Assembly (NCBI GenBank): GCA_025094145.1
Contig: JALLLS010000152.1
Coordinates: forward strand, 1-37,014
Reading direction: 5' to 3'
Length of the DNA: 37,014 bases
DNA from: Spinellus fusiger
Lineage: Eukaryota; Mucoromycota; Mucoromycetes; Mucorales; Phycomycetaceae
The notes under the pieces were generated by a model. It saw only the letters and a list, made by a program, of their open reading frames with translations. It ran no database searches and was not told the origin of the DNA. A program made the position numbers and the translations under genes. Every line of letters starts with the position of its first letter. The stretch's first letter is position 1. Of the stretch, positions 22,252 to 32,441 are shown in pieces.

Positions 22252-22637
22252 GAAGTAGATTTAGCTTGGTGGAGAAAATTAGGCTCAAACTTTATATTTA
22301 TTTAGAACTTAAATTCGAAAGATGTTGTTTTTGTACTCTGTACTCTACTCTTACAACCTCTACTGGCTGGAATATTATTCACATTAAGTATAGGAGCAAA
22401 GTTGATTCTAATGAGCGGTAGAATGTCATGATTGTTTATTTAAGTCCTGCATCTTTGTCAATTACAACATTACAGTTAGTATTCAAATAAAATAAAATAA
22501 AAACTAACATAGTCGCTGATGAACAAAATTATGTAGTATAGAAGATAAAAAGAAATATAGATAAACACATTTACTACGAGTGAACTATATTTCATATACA
22601 CTATTTCCAAAAAAAAAAGTGTCGGATAACCTACTTG
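22252..22637. other. AT-rich intergenic region
   Basis: No gene or recognised repeat is supported. The sequence is AT-rich with scattered A runs. Confidence 0.4.
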
Positions 22638-22874
22638 CTATAGATAGAGACATTGATCATCCCCATCAATAAATATGAGACTCTGTTTACTCTTTGAACT
22701 GTCCAAATCTCCTTTAGTTGAAGCCAAAGACGACAAAAGTAGTTTAGCATTTGCTTGCTTTATCTGCATATAAATATTGTATTATAGGATTTTATGAAAC
22801 GCAACATTGTTTTTTTTGGAAATGATATATTCCATATCTCTAAATTTGGTGACATTCTGGCCAACCACGGGCAT
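22638..22874 (-). CDS. Possible small two-exon gene or gene fragment, unknown
   Basis: I do not recognise it. On the minus strand an ATG at 22874 opens 23 codons (MPVVGQNVTKFRDMEYIISK...), a 42-nt candidate intron (22764-22805, GTTGCG...TGCAG) follows, and a second open segment of 41 codons (IKQANAKLLLSSLASTKGD...) ends at a TAG at 22638-22640, giving 64 residues in phase. Composition looks protein-like, unlike the surrounding AT-rich DNA. The donor is weak, and an AG just before the ATG could make this an internal exon of something longer or a decayed gene. Low confidence. Confidence 0.2.
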
Positions 22875-23029
22875 CTAGTCTCAAACTTTCATCAATTCTT
22901 TTTCTTTACTGTGTTCTTGAGGTGTAAATACGACACTTGCAATTCTAATTTTTTTATGTGTAATAGTTGAGTGATATTTTTGTATCAGATAAACAAACAA
23001 TATCATAAATCCTCACTCATCACAGGCTC

Positions 23030-23233
23030 TTGTTGAGAAATAGGGACAGTCTCAGCTCTATTGAGGACTCACTCTAGTAGACCATACGTACAACTACATT
23101 AGATAGAGAAAGTTACCACTGAGACATTGGTTAGAAAGGTATATAAGATAGCAACTAAGCTAGACATTTGTATCCTTAACAAATATACATAGCATTAAGC
23201 ACCCCTCTCTGCCTCTGGATTCTTAACACTATG
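23030..23233 (-). repeat. Solo-LTR-like dispersed repeat, right copy
   Basis: This is the reverse-complement match to 277-480 with four visible mismatches. Read on the minus strand it begins CATAG-TGTTAAGAATCC and ends TTCTCAACA. It has no internal retrotransposon genes and no visible target duplication. Confidence 0.6.
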
Positions 23234-23602
23234 AAAGCCCTTGTTATAATCCCTTTACATACATTTAAAATGAATAAGTATTCATGATCTCAGATTATGA
23301 CAAGATATACAATCTTAGTTAGCTATTTTAAATAATGAACCCTATCAAAACATACCCAATCTATCCTAGTACATAGTACCACACTGATGCATACATCCTG
23401 GTATCACGAGCCTACATGGATAGACACAACAGCAACAATAACAATAATAGTAGCAATAATAGTAATAACAATAACACTAATAGTAGTAATAGTAATTTTT
23501 TTTTAAAAAAAAAAAACTGTATCAGTAACTAAGTTCTTTTTTCTTCTTAGAAGGCCATATATCTAAATATGCTGTGCTTACTCTTCAACCTTATTTATTT
23601 AT
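23234..23602. other. Intergenic, microsatellite-rich
   Basis: An AAC/AAT trinucleotide microsatellite (about 23427-23497) is followed by a T8-A12 run. No gene is supported. A minus-strand poly(A) signal for the TSG101 gene is expected here; ATTTATTTATTT at about 23594-23608 supplies AATAAA on the minus strand overlapping the stop codon. Confidence 0.45.
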
Positions 23603-25395
23603 TTATTTAGCATCTATGATCTTCTTTAACAAGGCTCTTTTCATAAACTGTTCTCTTGCCAAAGTTCTTGTACACTACACACATCCAAGGAAATGAATAC
23701 CATACATTTTCCTCAGCATACAGATTCCCAAGCCTACCTTCATAAACACGTTTAAATCAATTCTTTCTGTATTCAATGCCTTGCTCAAGTAATAAATAGT
23801 GTCCACAATGGCATTATCATCGGCTACCAGATCAAACATCCTATCCAGCCCCATTAGTATTTCTATTCTATTCTATTCTATTCTATTAATAACTAGAGCA
23901 TATATTTATAAAGTAAAAATAAAAATACAATTCCACATTACTGATTATACACCACACTTGTGCCATAGATAGACTCATCCATGATCACATCTGGCATGCT
24001 ATTGACAATGTTGATGCCTTTCTCCATTTCAGCCGTACGAGACTTTAATACATGCACATTGGTCACAAGATGTTTTATGATGTCCATCAACATGCGACGT
24101 TCATGGTCTATTTGGATTTCACCTTCATTGAGCTGTCGATTAGCCACTAATAGTTTGTCCATGTCTTTTGATACAGAGAGATTGAATTGTTCCATGATCT
24201 CTACCACTTTACGATGAAGTTTGTCTTGGGAGGACTCCTTTTCTCCTGTGTCTGATGTTGCAGGTTGAGGGGAGGCAGGTAGTGTCGTGGGTGTGTAGTG
24301 GGTTGGGCTCAGTGTCATGGCCTAGAGATGCATGGGTGGGTATATTTTCCAATAGACGATACATGTATACATTTTATATGTGTATAAATTTTATAGGTGT
24401 ATATAATATAAATATAAAGAGTACTTACAGCAAGTCCTTGTTGAATGTTATAGTAAGCAGTGCCTTCCCCCCACCTTGAGTGTGTGTTTTCAGTGGGTTG
24501 GGTTGAAGTACCGAGAGCTTGATTTGCAAGAGAAGGAGAGCCTGAAGAAGAAAGAGTGTGCTTGTGAGAATGCGAATGAGAGTGTTGTTGGTGTTGTTGT
24601 TGGTGTTGGTGTTGGTGTTGGTGTTGGTGTTGGTGTTGGTGTTGGTGTTGGTTCTGGTGAGGATAGGCATACGAGTACGAAGGAGAATAGGTCTGTGGAG
24701 GAGGTGGAGGAGGTGGGTGAGAGGAGGATCTCGTATAATATGGATGATTTCCTCCATCGTGCTTTGATGGTGGATCTGCAGACATAGCAGAACTAGGCTT
24801 GGTAAAAACAGGTGGTTCTTGACCAAAGACACCTTGGAGAATAGCAATCAGTTCTAACAGTGTGTGTTTCTATTACAAAAATAAAGTCAGTGCTCTTTAT
24901 CTGACTCATCGTGTGTACTGTAGATCTACATTGATATCTTCTTTCCATAAAGACCGGTAAGGATGATAGCATAGTCCACTCCTATCAACATGTTTTCCTT
25001 CTCGTACAATCATATTGGCAGTTGGCTTCACATAAGGAATAGGTGGGAAGTGGGGATATTCACTTGGAATCCAAAATGCAATAGGGATATTGTAAGGAAT
25101 AGAGCGATAAGTAATGGGTATAGTGCCATGCAGACACAGAAGAAGTTGCGCATGACCGTCGTTGTAAGCTTTTATATTAATAAAATAAACATACTTTCAT
25201 GGAAACATACTGTAGGTATCCATCTTCGGTGTCAGTGAAATGTACATTTGCAGGACAGCGTCCACATCTCGAAACGTACGCTCAGAGTCGTTGTACTAAT
25301 AATTCAATAAGCTACAGTGGTATTGGCTAGAATTTACTTGCGTTTTGAAGCACTGTTCGTAGCCAACTTTTGATATCCACTGACATTGAGCTCAT
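23603..25395 (-). CDS. ESCRT-I subunit Vps23/TSG101, seven exons
   Basis: Minus-strand exons 25342-25395, 25211-25295, 24930-25168, 24429-24869, 23942-24321, 23738-23840 and 23603-23674 encode 457 residues. An N-terminal UEV domain (about 1-150) reads SWLRTVLQNYNDSERTFRDV, TYNDGHAQLLLCLHGTIPI, YNIPIAFWIPSEYPHFPPIP and ends LQGVFGQEPPVF; like other UEVs it lacks the E2 catalytic Cys in the usual context. A Pro- and His/Gln-rich linker (poly-HQ about 197-229) leads to a coiled coil and a C-terminal steadiness box (DLVADDNAIVDTIYYLSKAL, then TLAREQFMKRALLKKI). The protein sorts ubiquitinated cargo at endosomes as part of ESCRT-I. Intron 1 uses a GC donor (AAC|GCAAGT) and is 46 nt; only this choice keeps the reading frame and the conserved VLQNY junction. 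Start chosen at the upstream of two in-frame ATGs. Confidence 0.94.
24584..24652 (-). repeat. Hexanucleotide coding microsatellite in TSG101
   Basis: A CAACAC-type repeat on the coding strand (TGTTGG on the plus strand) of about ten units encodes alternating His-Gln in the linker of the ESCRT-I protein. Because it is a hexamer, length changes keep the frame. Confidence 0.85.
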
Positions 25396-25616
25396 GAGAA
25401 GGACGAGGTGTCTCGGTCACTAGAGCAAACAGGGCCCTCGTTAGAGTACGCCTAATTCAAACACCGACCACTGACGAGCAAACTTGAGACAAGTCACAAA
25501 GACATGTTACTTTTCTTGTTCACTTCTCTCTCTCTCACTTTATTTTTATATCTACATTTTGACTTGCTCAACTTCTCTGCTATTGTTTGGATACATCTGC
25601 TTCAACTGTCTGCGTC
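25396..25616. promoter_or_regulatory. Divergent promoter region TSG101 / CWC27
   Basis: Only 221 bp separate the start codons of the two divergently transcribed genes, so their promoters must overlap. The left half is GC-richer (AGGGCCCTCG at 25433-25442); the right half has a CT-rich tract (about 25524-25543). No TATA box is clear on either strand. Confidence 0.6.
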
Positions 25617-27730
25617 ATGTCCAACGTTTACACACTTGAGCCACAGACAAAGTGATACACGCCTATACGCACACCTACTGACTCATTTCTTCATTCTAGT
25701 GCCAAAGTCATTCTTCATACAACAGCAGGCGATGTAGAGATAGAACTGTGGGGAAAAGAAACCCCACAGGCCAGCCGTAACTTTTTACAGCTGTGTATGG
25801 AAGGATACTACGACAACACCATATTTCACCGTAGTGTTCCCCACTTTATTCTCCAGGGAGGCGACCCTACAGGCACTGGTCATGGTACTGGACAATAGTT
25901 TACTTCTTTCTTTCCTCAATAGCTTACCATGCCACGCCATTCCGCATTTGAATAGGAGGAGAGTCTATTTACGACCAAGGTTTTCCCAATGAATATCATT
26001 CTCGTCTTCGGTTTATTCGCCGTGGTCTTGTGGGAATGGCCAATACTGGTTCTACAGATACCAATGGCAGTCAGTTCTTTATTACTCTGGATCGAACTGA
26101 AGAACTGACACGAAAACATACACTCTTTGGCAGAGTAAGCTTCTGTTATATATATATATATATATAAGGTGTAGATCCAGTAGACTGCATGTCCTTATTG
26201 TTTGTCTACATAATAGGTGGCTGGCGATACTATCTTCAATGTCATGACAATGTCAGAGATGGAGGTGGATGAGAATGAACGTCCTCTTTACCCTCCCCGC
26301 ATCAAATCCACAGAAATTGTTCTGAATCCCTTTGATGATATTATTCCTCGTATCTCTGAAAGAGAAAAAATGGTTTCCAAGGCCATTGAGGCACAAAAGA
26401 ATGAGCATTTGAGTGCAATGAAAAAAAGAAAAAAGGAGAAAAAGTAAGTGGAGAGGTTATCGTTGGGCCAAGAGACTTACTTGTGTGTCTAGGCAATTGA
26501 ATCTGCTATCCTTTGGAGAAGAAGCCAATGAATTCGAACCTACTGCTGAATTGGCCGAATTCAAAAAGAAGAGCAGCTATGATTTTATGCCAGTGGCTGT
26601 GGATGCTAATAAAGAGAAGAAAAGCAAGAAAGAGATGCGTGCAGAATTACAAGAGAGGATTAAGCAAGTATTAGCTGCTGATGGAGATTCAGCACCAGAG
26701 CCCGATTCAGCACCAGCACCAGCACCAGCACCAATAACAGAGCCAGTAGCAGTGCCTGAAGAAAAGAAAGAGCAAAGAAAAGAAAAGAGAGAGAGTAAAG
26801 AAGACACAAAGAAGAAGAAGAAGGAACTTAAAAAGACAGACGATGCGCCCGAGTCTTACAGATTAGCACGAAATGCCACAGAGGCTTCATTTCTTCCTAC
26901 TGTACCTGTAGCCTCCATAGAGACAAAACCCACCCCTCGACCCACTCAAAGGTAAATAACATTGCTTAGCGAACAAGGTATTTGCCTCGCTATTCCATAA
27001 ATAAGAGAAAGAGAAAGAAAGAGAGAAAGAGAGAGAGATGCATTTATCAATACAAAACACTTCTAGTCGACAGGATCAAATTGAGGCTCTGAAGCAGGAT
27101 ATTCGCCGTATTCATCAGTATGAAGAAGAAGACGACAAGAGCACTAAAAAGAAAAAAGCATCTTTAATTGAGATGGAGAGAGAGAAGTATTTAGCGCGTG
27201 GTGCTGCGTTCAAAGGAGGCATGAAAGGAAGAAGAACAATGAAAGGAGAAGATGATGTACGATCATTGCACATAAGAGACTATCTCAATCTAACCCACCA
27301 TTTCCTATAGACACTCGTAAAACTATTGGCTTTCCAGAAGAAACTATCACTGGTGGGTCCGTTGGCTATGGAGGTTAAAAAAGAAGAACCTCCTTGTGCT
27401 CTTCATTCAGTGCCTGGCTGTGAATCATGTCGTAAACAAGAGGAGATTGTTGCTTTGGCTGCAATTGAGGCTGCTAAAACAGACGAAGGGTGGATGGCAC
27501 ATCAGCTTGTATTTGCAAAGGATAAAAAGGGAAAGGATCTTATGCAGAGAAAAGAAACAGTAGATGATTATGTAGTGATTGATCCACGAGAGAGAGGAGC
27601 CAAAGCAGCAGAAGAAGAGTATCTTCGTAAAAAGACATTTAGAACCAACAGCACCAACAACAGCCTAAATGAAAACAACAAGAGAGAGCGAGAGGATACA
27701 GAAAATAGTCAGAGAAAGTCAAGACATTAG
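25617..27730 (+). CDS. CWC27: Spliceosome-associated cyclophilin CWC27, seven exons
   Basis: Exons 25617-25651, 25700-25884, 25956-26134, 26217-26443, 26493-26951, 27067-27256 and 27311-27730 encode 564 residues. The N-terminus (MSNVYTLEPQTNAKVILHTT) and the cyclophilin domain (about 12-175: FHRSVPHFILQGGDPTGTG, GESIYDQGFPNEYHSR, NGSQFFITL, KHTLFGRV) match CWC27, a component of activated spliceosomes. The position of the cyclophilin A active-site Trp is Glu here (EELTRKHTLFG), the known CWC27 substitution, which argues for a scaffold rather than a fast prolyl isomerase. The family marker LLSFGEEA follows. The remainder is highly charged (Lys/Glu) with an Ala-Pro repeat (APAPAPAP), as usual for this protein. 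Introns are 48-115 nt, all GT-AG. Confidence 0.95.
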
Positions 27731-27872
27731 GTGGATTCTATAGGGGAATCCAGCTGCATAATATTCAATGTAAAGTTATTCTATCCCAACCCATCTTAAC
27801 CCAACAAGTAATGTTTTATGTATGTTCAACCTTAACTATCCAAATGTTAAGTTGTTCTCTTTCTATATGAAT

Positions 27873-27903
<31 letters not shown>

Positions 27904-28277
27904 GAGAGATCCATGTATAGAAAAGAACACAGCAGACTCACCAGCCCACACATAAAATAGATAAATAGCTATTGTATTATCTACTTGGGATATCCATGCA
28001 TGCCATCTGTATACATCGTGTTTACTTGTTTATTTTCTGCTTATTTGCCCATCTGTCTGTCTAGAAACCCATACCAATAAAGAAAGAATAAAATCAACAA
28101 ATTCATAGTACAGGCCAGTAAAAGACAGATCAAGTATGTGTGTAGGTGGGTGAGTGAATGGGAGTGAATGGGTGAGTGAGTGAGTAAGTGAGTAAATAGG
28201 TGTATTTGTGGATAAGGACGTGTAAGTTGTATTTGTGAATAGAGAGGTCACTGTGTAGATATCTTTGCTTCCTATTG
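27731..28277. other. Convergent intergenic region with simple repeats
   Basis: Contains a GA-rich microsatellite (about 27871-27909) and a GTGA/GTAA repeat (about 28150-28200). AATAAA occurs on the plus strand at 28076-28081, rather far from the CWC27 stop. No gene is supported. Confidence 0.45.
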
Positions 28278-29691
28278 TTACTCTGTCTTTTCCTTTCCTT
28301 TTCCTTTCATCTCCTCTTGCTGTTTGTGCTTTTTTGAAGTATCCCCCGAGGAATTCTGTTCTGACACTAGTTTGCGCTTCATAGCAGAAATACGTGTAGT
28401 TGTAGAATGAACAGCCTCTTCTTCCATAGCATATTCTTCTTCCATAGCAGATGTCTCTGTGGCAGTGGCTGTGTTTTTGTCTTGATGTCCAGACATGGGA
28501 TTCTCTGTTGTTTCTCTGTTTTCAAATTGCATTTTCTCTTCCTCACCCAAGTCACCCAAGTCACCGAGATCACCGAGATCACCCTCATACACAGGAGTTG
28601 TTTCCATAAGAGTAGATTCTTGTGATCCAGCATTTGTCTCTGTAGAGGCAGTATCCTTATCTGTAAGAAGAGTGGATGAGGTAGCTGTGGGAGGTGGAGG
28701 AGAAGAAGCGCCATCATCATCATCAGCAGCAGCAGAAGGAGGTGTAAAGGTAAAAGTAGCAGTGGCCGTTGTCGTGGGTGGACTAGGAGAATTGGCCATA
28801 TGGGATCGATGAGTAGCAAGCCATGGTCGTCTTCTGGGAGTAGTATGGGGTCTTGCATTCATAAAATTACGTGTGCCTTGTATATCAATTTCTGTGCTTC
28901 CCAGAACAGACCCCATCAGATGGTGAATCATACTCATGCCTTGAATAATGCGTGCTGTACGAAGGGTCCGTTGGTACACTGTCAATTGCTATTGTTTCCC
29001 CCTCTTATGATTTAGTGTGTGTTTTCAATAGCACTGTAATAGGCTGCACTGGGCCAACTTACAGTATCACTGGCCTCTGGTTCATTCTGTAGTGCATCTG
29101 CCATGCTGTTGAATTGAGGCAGAGCTAATGCCAACAGATCTGCCATTTCTCTTAATACCATGCCTACTTGACTTGCTTGTCGATGGCCTGTTTCCTGTAA
29201 TCTTGAACGAACTTGTTGCATTTGCTCAAGGGATGAACTGGAGAAGGCGGAGCTCGTAGGGAATTCTATAGAGACAGCTCCATCAGTACAGTAGGAGGTA
29301 TCTGTTCTTTTCTCTCCTTCTCTCTCTGTTCTCTCTCTATTCTCTCTCCTCTCTCTTCTCTTTCTTTTTACCTTGGGTGAGTGGTGCCTCAATCATGGCT
29401 CGTACATTGCGAATAGAGGTCATGGCACGAACAAGTCTTACTTCAATAGAAGACTAAGGAAAATCAACAGCAGTCAATTCACTCATTCTATGATCTCTGT
29501 CCTTCCTTATAGAATGGCCAATCATAGATACTTACAGGAAAAGGTGTGCTTGTGGCTGCTCTTGATTCAAATGAACTGGCCATGGATGGAATAGGTAACT
29601 CAGGTGCATGGTTAAATGTAAATCCATAAGGCCACCGACCCAGTGAAGCAGACACTGGAGGAGGAGCAGTAGGTGCTGGAGGAGGAGCAGG

Positions 29692-29733
<42 letters not shown>

Positions 29734-30775
29734 GGGTGCTGGAGGAGGAGTTGCTGTTGTTGTATTTGGTGGTGCTTGTACCTAATGAGTAAGTAGATGG
29801 GAATTGATAAGGAAGTGACTGTAGAAGTATTGTTCAATGTATCAACTGAATTCTTCACGCTACTCTCTTCTAATGCATTCTACACTGCAATGGTGTAGTT
29901 CCACTTACTCCTCTACTACTGGAACGAGAGGTATCGCCTGGAATAGCCGTGGCACGAGTGGGGTAAATACTCATACCACCCGACAGTCCATTCATAACAG
30001 AGCTAATGAGCTGTGCATAGTTCATGTCCATATACACACACACATACACATATATATATAAGCCATTTGAAGATCTAACATTTATGATACCCACACTCCC
30101 TTTCTTTTTCTTTTTTTCTTTTTTCTTTTTTCTTTCTTTTCTCCTTTCTGATATGTACTTACAGAACTAGCATCTCCAAAATCACCCATGCTGGTATCAA
30201 CGGTAATCAATGCATATCCCTCCATCATTGGGAATCGATTGGATAAGGATGGAAGATGACGAGGCAATGTTCTGCTAAAAGTACGGCGTACGGGTTGAGT
30301 GCGAGGTTCATCTACCATCAAGCCAAATATCAGTTATGCTGTTGATAGGTGTTTCTGGCCTATTCATCCACACTCTCCCCACCTACGCACCATTCATAGG
30401 ATTCTGGGGGACATCCACTGGTCTTACTACGAGATGAATGACCTTGCCATCGTCCAGGTTGGCTAGTAATACCACAAGTGTTACTATAGCCATCACGACA
30501 ACAACTTGTACATTACCATAGTCCGTCAACTGCTTATCATCCTTGAGTACCTTTCCTTGAAAGATAAGGCGTTGTCGTACACTGTCTACTGCAAATACAG
30601 CCTGTATCTTGTGCTTTAGATGGAGCACAGAAGCATTACGAGGCACAGTGACAGCATGAATAGTCTGCTCGAGTGACTTGACTTTGAGTGCAATATCACC
30701 CACGGAAGAGTCTAATGGGGCTGTACTGCCACTGTCGGATGACGGATGAGGTGTGTTGTTGCTGGGAGTGGTCAT
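28278..30775 (-). CDS. Ubiquitin-like-domain protein, BAG6-like, eight exons
   Basis: Minus-strand exons 30517-30775, 30391-30462, 30163-30311, 29909-30010, 29536-29781, 29372-29453, 29063-29265 and 28278-28988 encode 607 residues. An N-terminal ubiquitin-like domain (about 29-100: LKVKSLEQTIHAVTVPRNAS, QRLIFQGKVLKDDKQL, DDGKVIHLVVRP) most resembles BAG6/Scythe, a chaperone that holds hydrophobic proteins for tail-anchor insertion or proteasomal degradation. A Pro/Thr-rich linker has a run of about twelve Thr. A helical middle (LEQMQQVRSRLQETGHRQAS, LREMADLLALALPQFNSMAD, YQRTLRTARIIQGMSMIHHL) resembles the central BAG6 region. The tail is low-complexity (GDLGDLGDLGDLG) with a KKHK-type basic patch. 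The 3' splice site of intron 6 is uncertain: 29266 (preferred, pyrimidine tract) or 29302, both in phase. Family assignment rests on the UBL and architecture; ubiquilin-like is the alternative. Confidence 0.78.
29693..29732 (-). repeat. Trinucleotide coding microsatellite (poly-Thr)
   Basis: About twelve GTT units on the plus strand read ACA on the coding strand and encode poly-Thr in exon 5 of the BAG6-like gene. In another frame the same tract would read poly-Gln, but that frame does not splice. Confidence 0.85.
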
Positions 30776-31205
30776 CAAAAGAAAGAAAGAAGACTCAATA
30801 GCAATAGCAATAGTAACAAGGATGACAGAATAAGCAAGAGACAGTCAAAACAAGTAAGAGACGGTCTATCCGTTAGTAAAAGTGCGACTTTAGATAGGTG
30901 GGGTAAGGTGGGACTGTGCAAATAGCAGTGCTTTGTAATAAGCGCCAAAAAAAAAAAAAAAAAAAAAAAGAAGAGGAAAGAGACAAGGGAGGGGGAAGGG
31001 GAAGAAATTCAGGTCCAACCCTTAGTTCACCCATTAATGCAAGTCACACTGCCCACCTACTTGACTCACTTATAGAGACACTTCTTTCTATGTATCTATG
31101 CGTCATAGACACACACATATCTATCTATCTATCTTATGGGTTTATTATTATTTTGTACACTGCAAAACAATGCTTTTATTTATTCAATACAAAAAATAGC
31201 ATAAT
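30776..31205. other. Intergenic region between the BAG6-like and eS4 genes
   Basis: This holds the promoter of the BAG6-like gene and the 3' end of the eS4 gene, both on the minus strand. A perfect run of 23 A residues sits at 30947-30969, followed by a purine-rich tract (to about 31006). A short tetranucleotide ATCT repeat lies near 31118-31135. No gene is supported. Confidence 0.5.
31175..31180 (-). promoter_or_regulatory. Candidate poly(A) signal of the eS4 gene
   Basis: AATAAA on the minus strand lies 26 nt after the eS4 stop codon, a short 3' UTR as often seen in ribosomal protein genes. Confidence 0.55.
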
Positions 31206-32441
31206 TTAGTTGGCAGCAACGGCAGCAGCTCTGCGACGGTCACGCTCCTCAGTGATGGTGAGCTTGATACCCTTACCCTTGGGAAGAGAGATCCAGGGCT
31301 TGTTACCCTGACCAATCACGAACACGTTGGAAATACGAGTAGCAAAGACACGGTCAAGAGAGTCCTTGATGTGGACAATCTCGAAACCACCCACGTGACG
31401 CTCACGGTGGACAATGACACCAGCACGACCAATGTTACGACCACCAGTGGCGAGGACAACATTGCCAGTCTCGAACTTGACAAAGTCAGCAATCTTGTTC
31501 TCCTCCAAGTTGAAGCGGATGGTGTCGTTGGCCTTGATGGAAGGATCAGGGTAACGGATGGTGCGGCCATCGTGGGTGACAACGTAGGGAATACCCTTGG
31601 CACCGATCAACACCTTCTTGATCTTGCACAACTTGTACTTGGCCTCCTCCTCAGTGATTCTGTGGATGGCGAAGCGACCCTTGATGTCATAGACGAGACG
31701 GAAGTTCTCACTGGTTTTTTCAATGGAGATGACATCCATGAAACCAGCAGGGAAGGTGGAGTCAGTGCGGACCTTTCCATCGACCTTGACGAGACGCTGC
31801 ATCAAGATGGACTGGACTTCACGACCGTTGAGAGCGTACTTGAGTCTGTTGCGGATGAACACAACAAGGGGAAGACATTCACGGGTCTTGTGGGGACCAG
31901 AGCTGGGCTTAGGGGCATAAGAACCTAAGGCATGGATAAGTTAATAGGCTCAAGTATATAAATAAAGAGAGAGGATCCATTTGAGAATAACTTCAGTAAA
32001 CAAAAAAACGATCTCGTCATTGATGTCGGATTGTTGAGCTTGACTTCATTTTTGTATTGATCATCCTCTATTATCTCACGGATTCTCTTTCTATCTAGAA
32101 TTGATCTTACCCAAAAGCTTGTCCAACATCCAGTGCTTGGGGGCGTTCAAACGCTTCATGTGCTTTTTAGGACCACGACCCTAATGGATAAACATGTATT
32201 TAGTATTGTTTTTATGAAGAGATAAAAGAGAATGACAAGTCAGTCAGTCAATGGATAGATCAATGGATAGATTCCTAATGATAAGTGATAGAAGTATGTA
32301 CTGTTTATCTGTTTATCCATTCATCTATCCATTCATCTATCCATTCATCTATCCATTCATCTATCCACTCATCAATCCATCCATTGACCGACTGACTAAC
32401 TTGTCATTCTAATTGCCCTTTTTTTCACCTATCATTACCAT
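31206..32441 (-). CDS. RPS4: 40S ribosomal protein eS4 (RPS4), three exons
   Basis: Minus-strand exons 32439-32441 (the ATG alone), 32111-32180 and 31206-31924 encode 263 residues, the normal length. Sequence is unmistakable: [100 protein letters not shown] and [20 protein letters not shown]. The N-terminal S4-like RNA-binding region, the central eS4 domain and a KOW-type segment ([20 protein letters not shown]) are all present. It is a structural protein of the small ribosomal subunit. Codon choice is strongly biased as in pyruvate kinase. The first intron separates the initiator ATG from the rest, a common place in ribosomal protein genes, and contains a long inverted repeat (listed separately). 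Confidence 0.96.
32229..32410 (-). repeat. Long inverted repeat inside eS4 intron 1
   Basis: Left arm 32229-32262 (AGAATGACAAG, TCAGTCAGTCAATGGAT...) is complementary to right arm 32374-32410 (...ATCCATTGACC, GACTGACTAACTTGTCATTCT) with a small bulge and few mismatches, making a stem of about 30 bp. Between the arms lies a 12-nt tandem repeat. In the pre-mRNA the right arm is about 28 nt from the 5' splice site and the left arm about 48 nt from the 3' splice site, so pairing would bring the two ends of the 258-nt intron close together. Confidence 0.8.
32317..32366. repeat. 12-nt tandem repeat in eS4 intron 1
   Basis: The unit CCATTCATCTAT is repeated four times with little variation in the loop of the inverted repeat above. 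Related GGATAGAT words in the left arm can pair with it and extend the stem. Confidence 0.8.

Noticed and set aside
24425..24847. Second minus-strand frame (poly Thr-Asn) over the TSG101 linker
   Set aside because: The His-Gln frame joins the UEV and coiled-coil exons in phase; this one does not.
28379..28858. Leu/Pro-rich open frame over the BAG6-like last exon
   Set aside because: Shifted shadow of the GATG/CTCC-rich low-complexity tail.
29532..29858. Poly-Gln open frame on the minus strand
   Set aside because: It is a shifted reading of the poly-Thr exon of the BAG6-like gene; it does not connect in phase to the flanking exons.
31371..31928. Long plus-strand open frame opposite eS4
   Set aside because: It is the antisense shadow of a codon-biased ribosomal protein gene and has no family signature or splice context.
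32317..32366. Regularly spaced 12-nt repeats that might suggest a CRISPR-like array
   Set aside because: The units are directly abutting with no spacers and lie in a eukaryotic intron.
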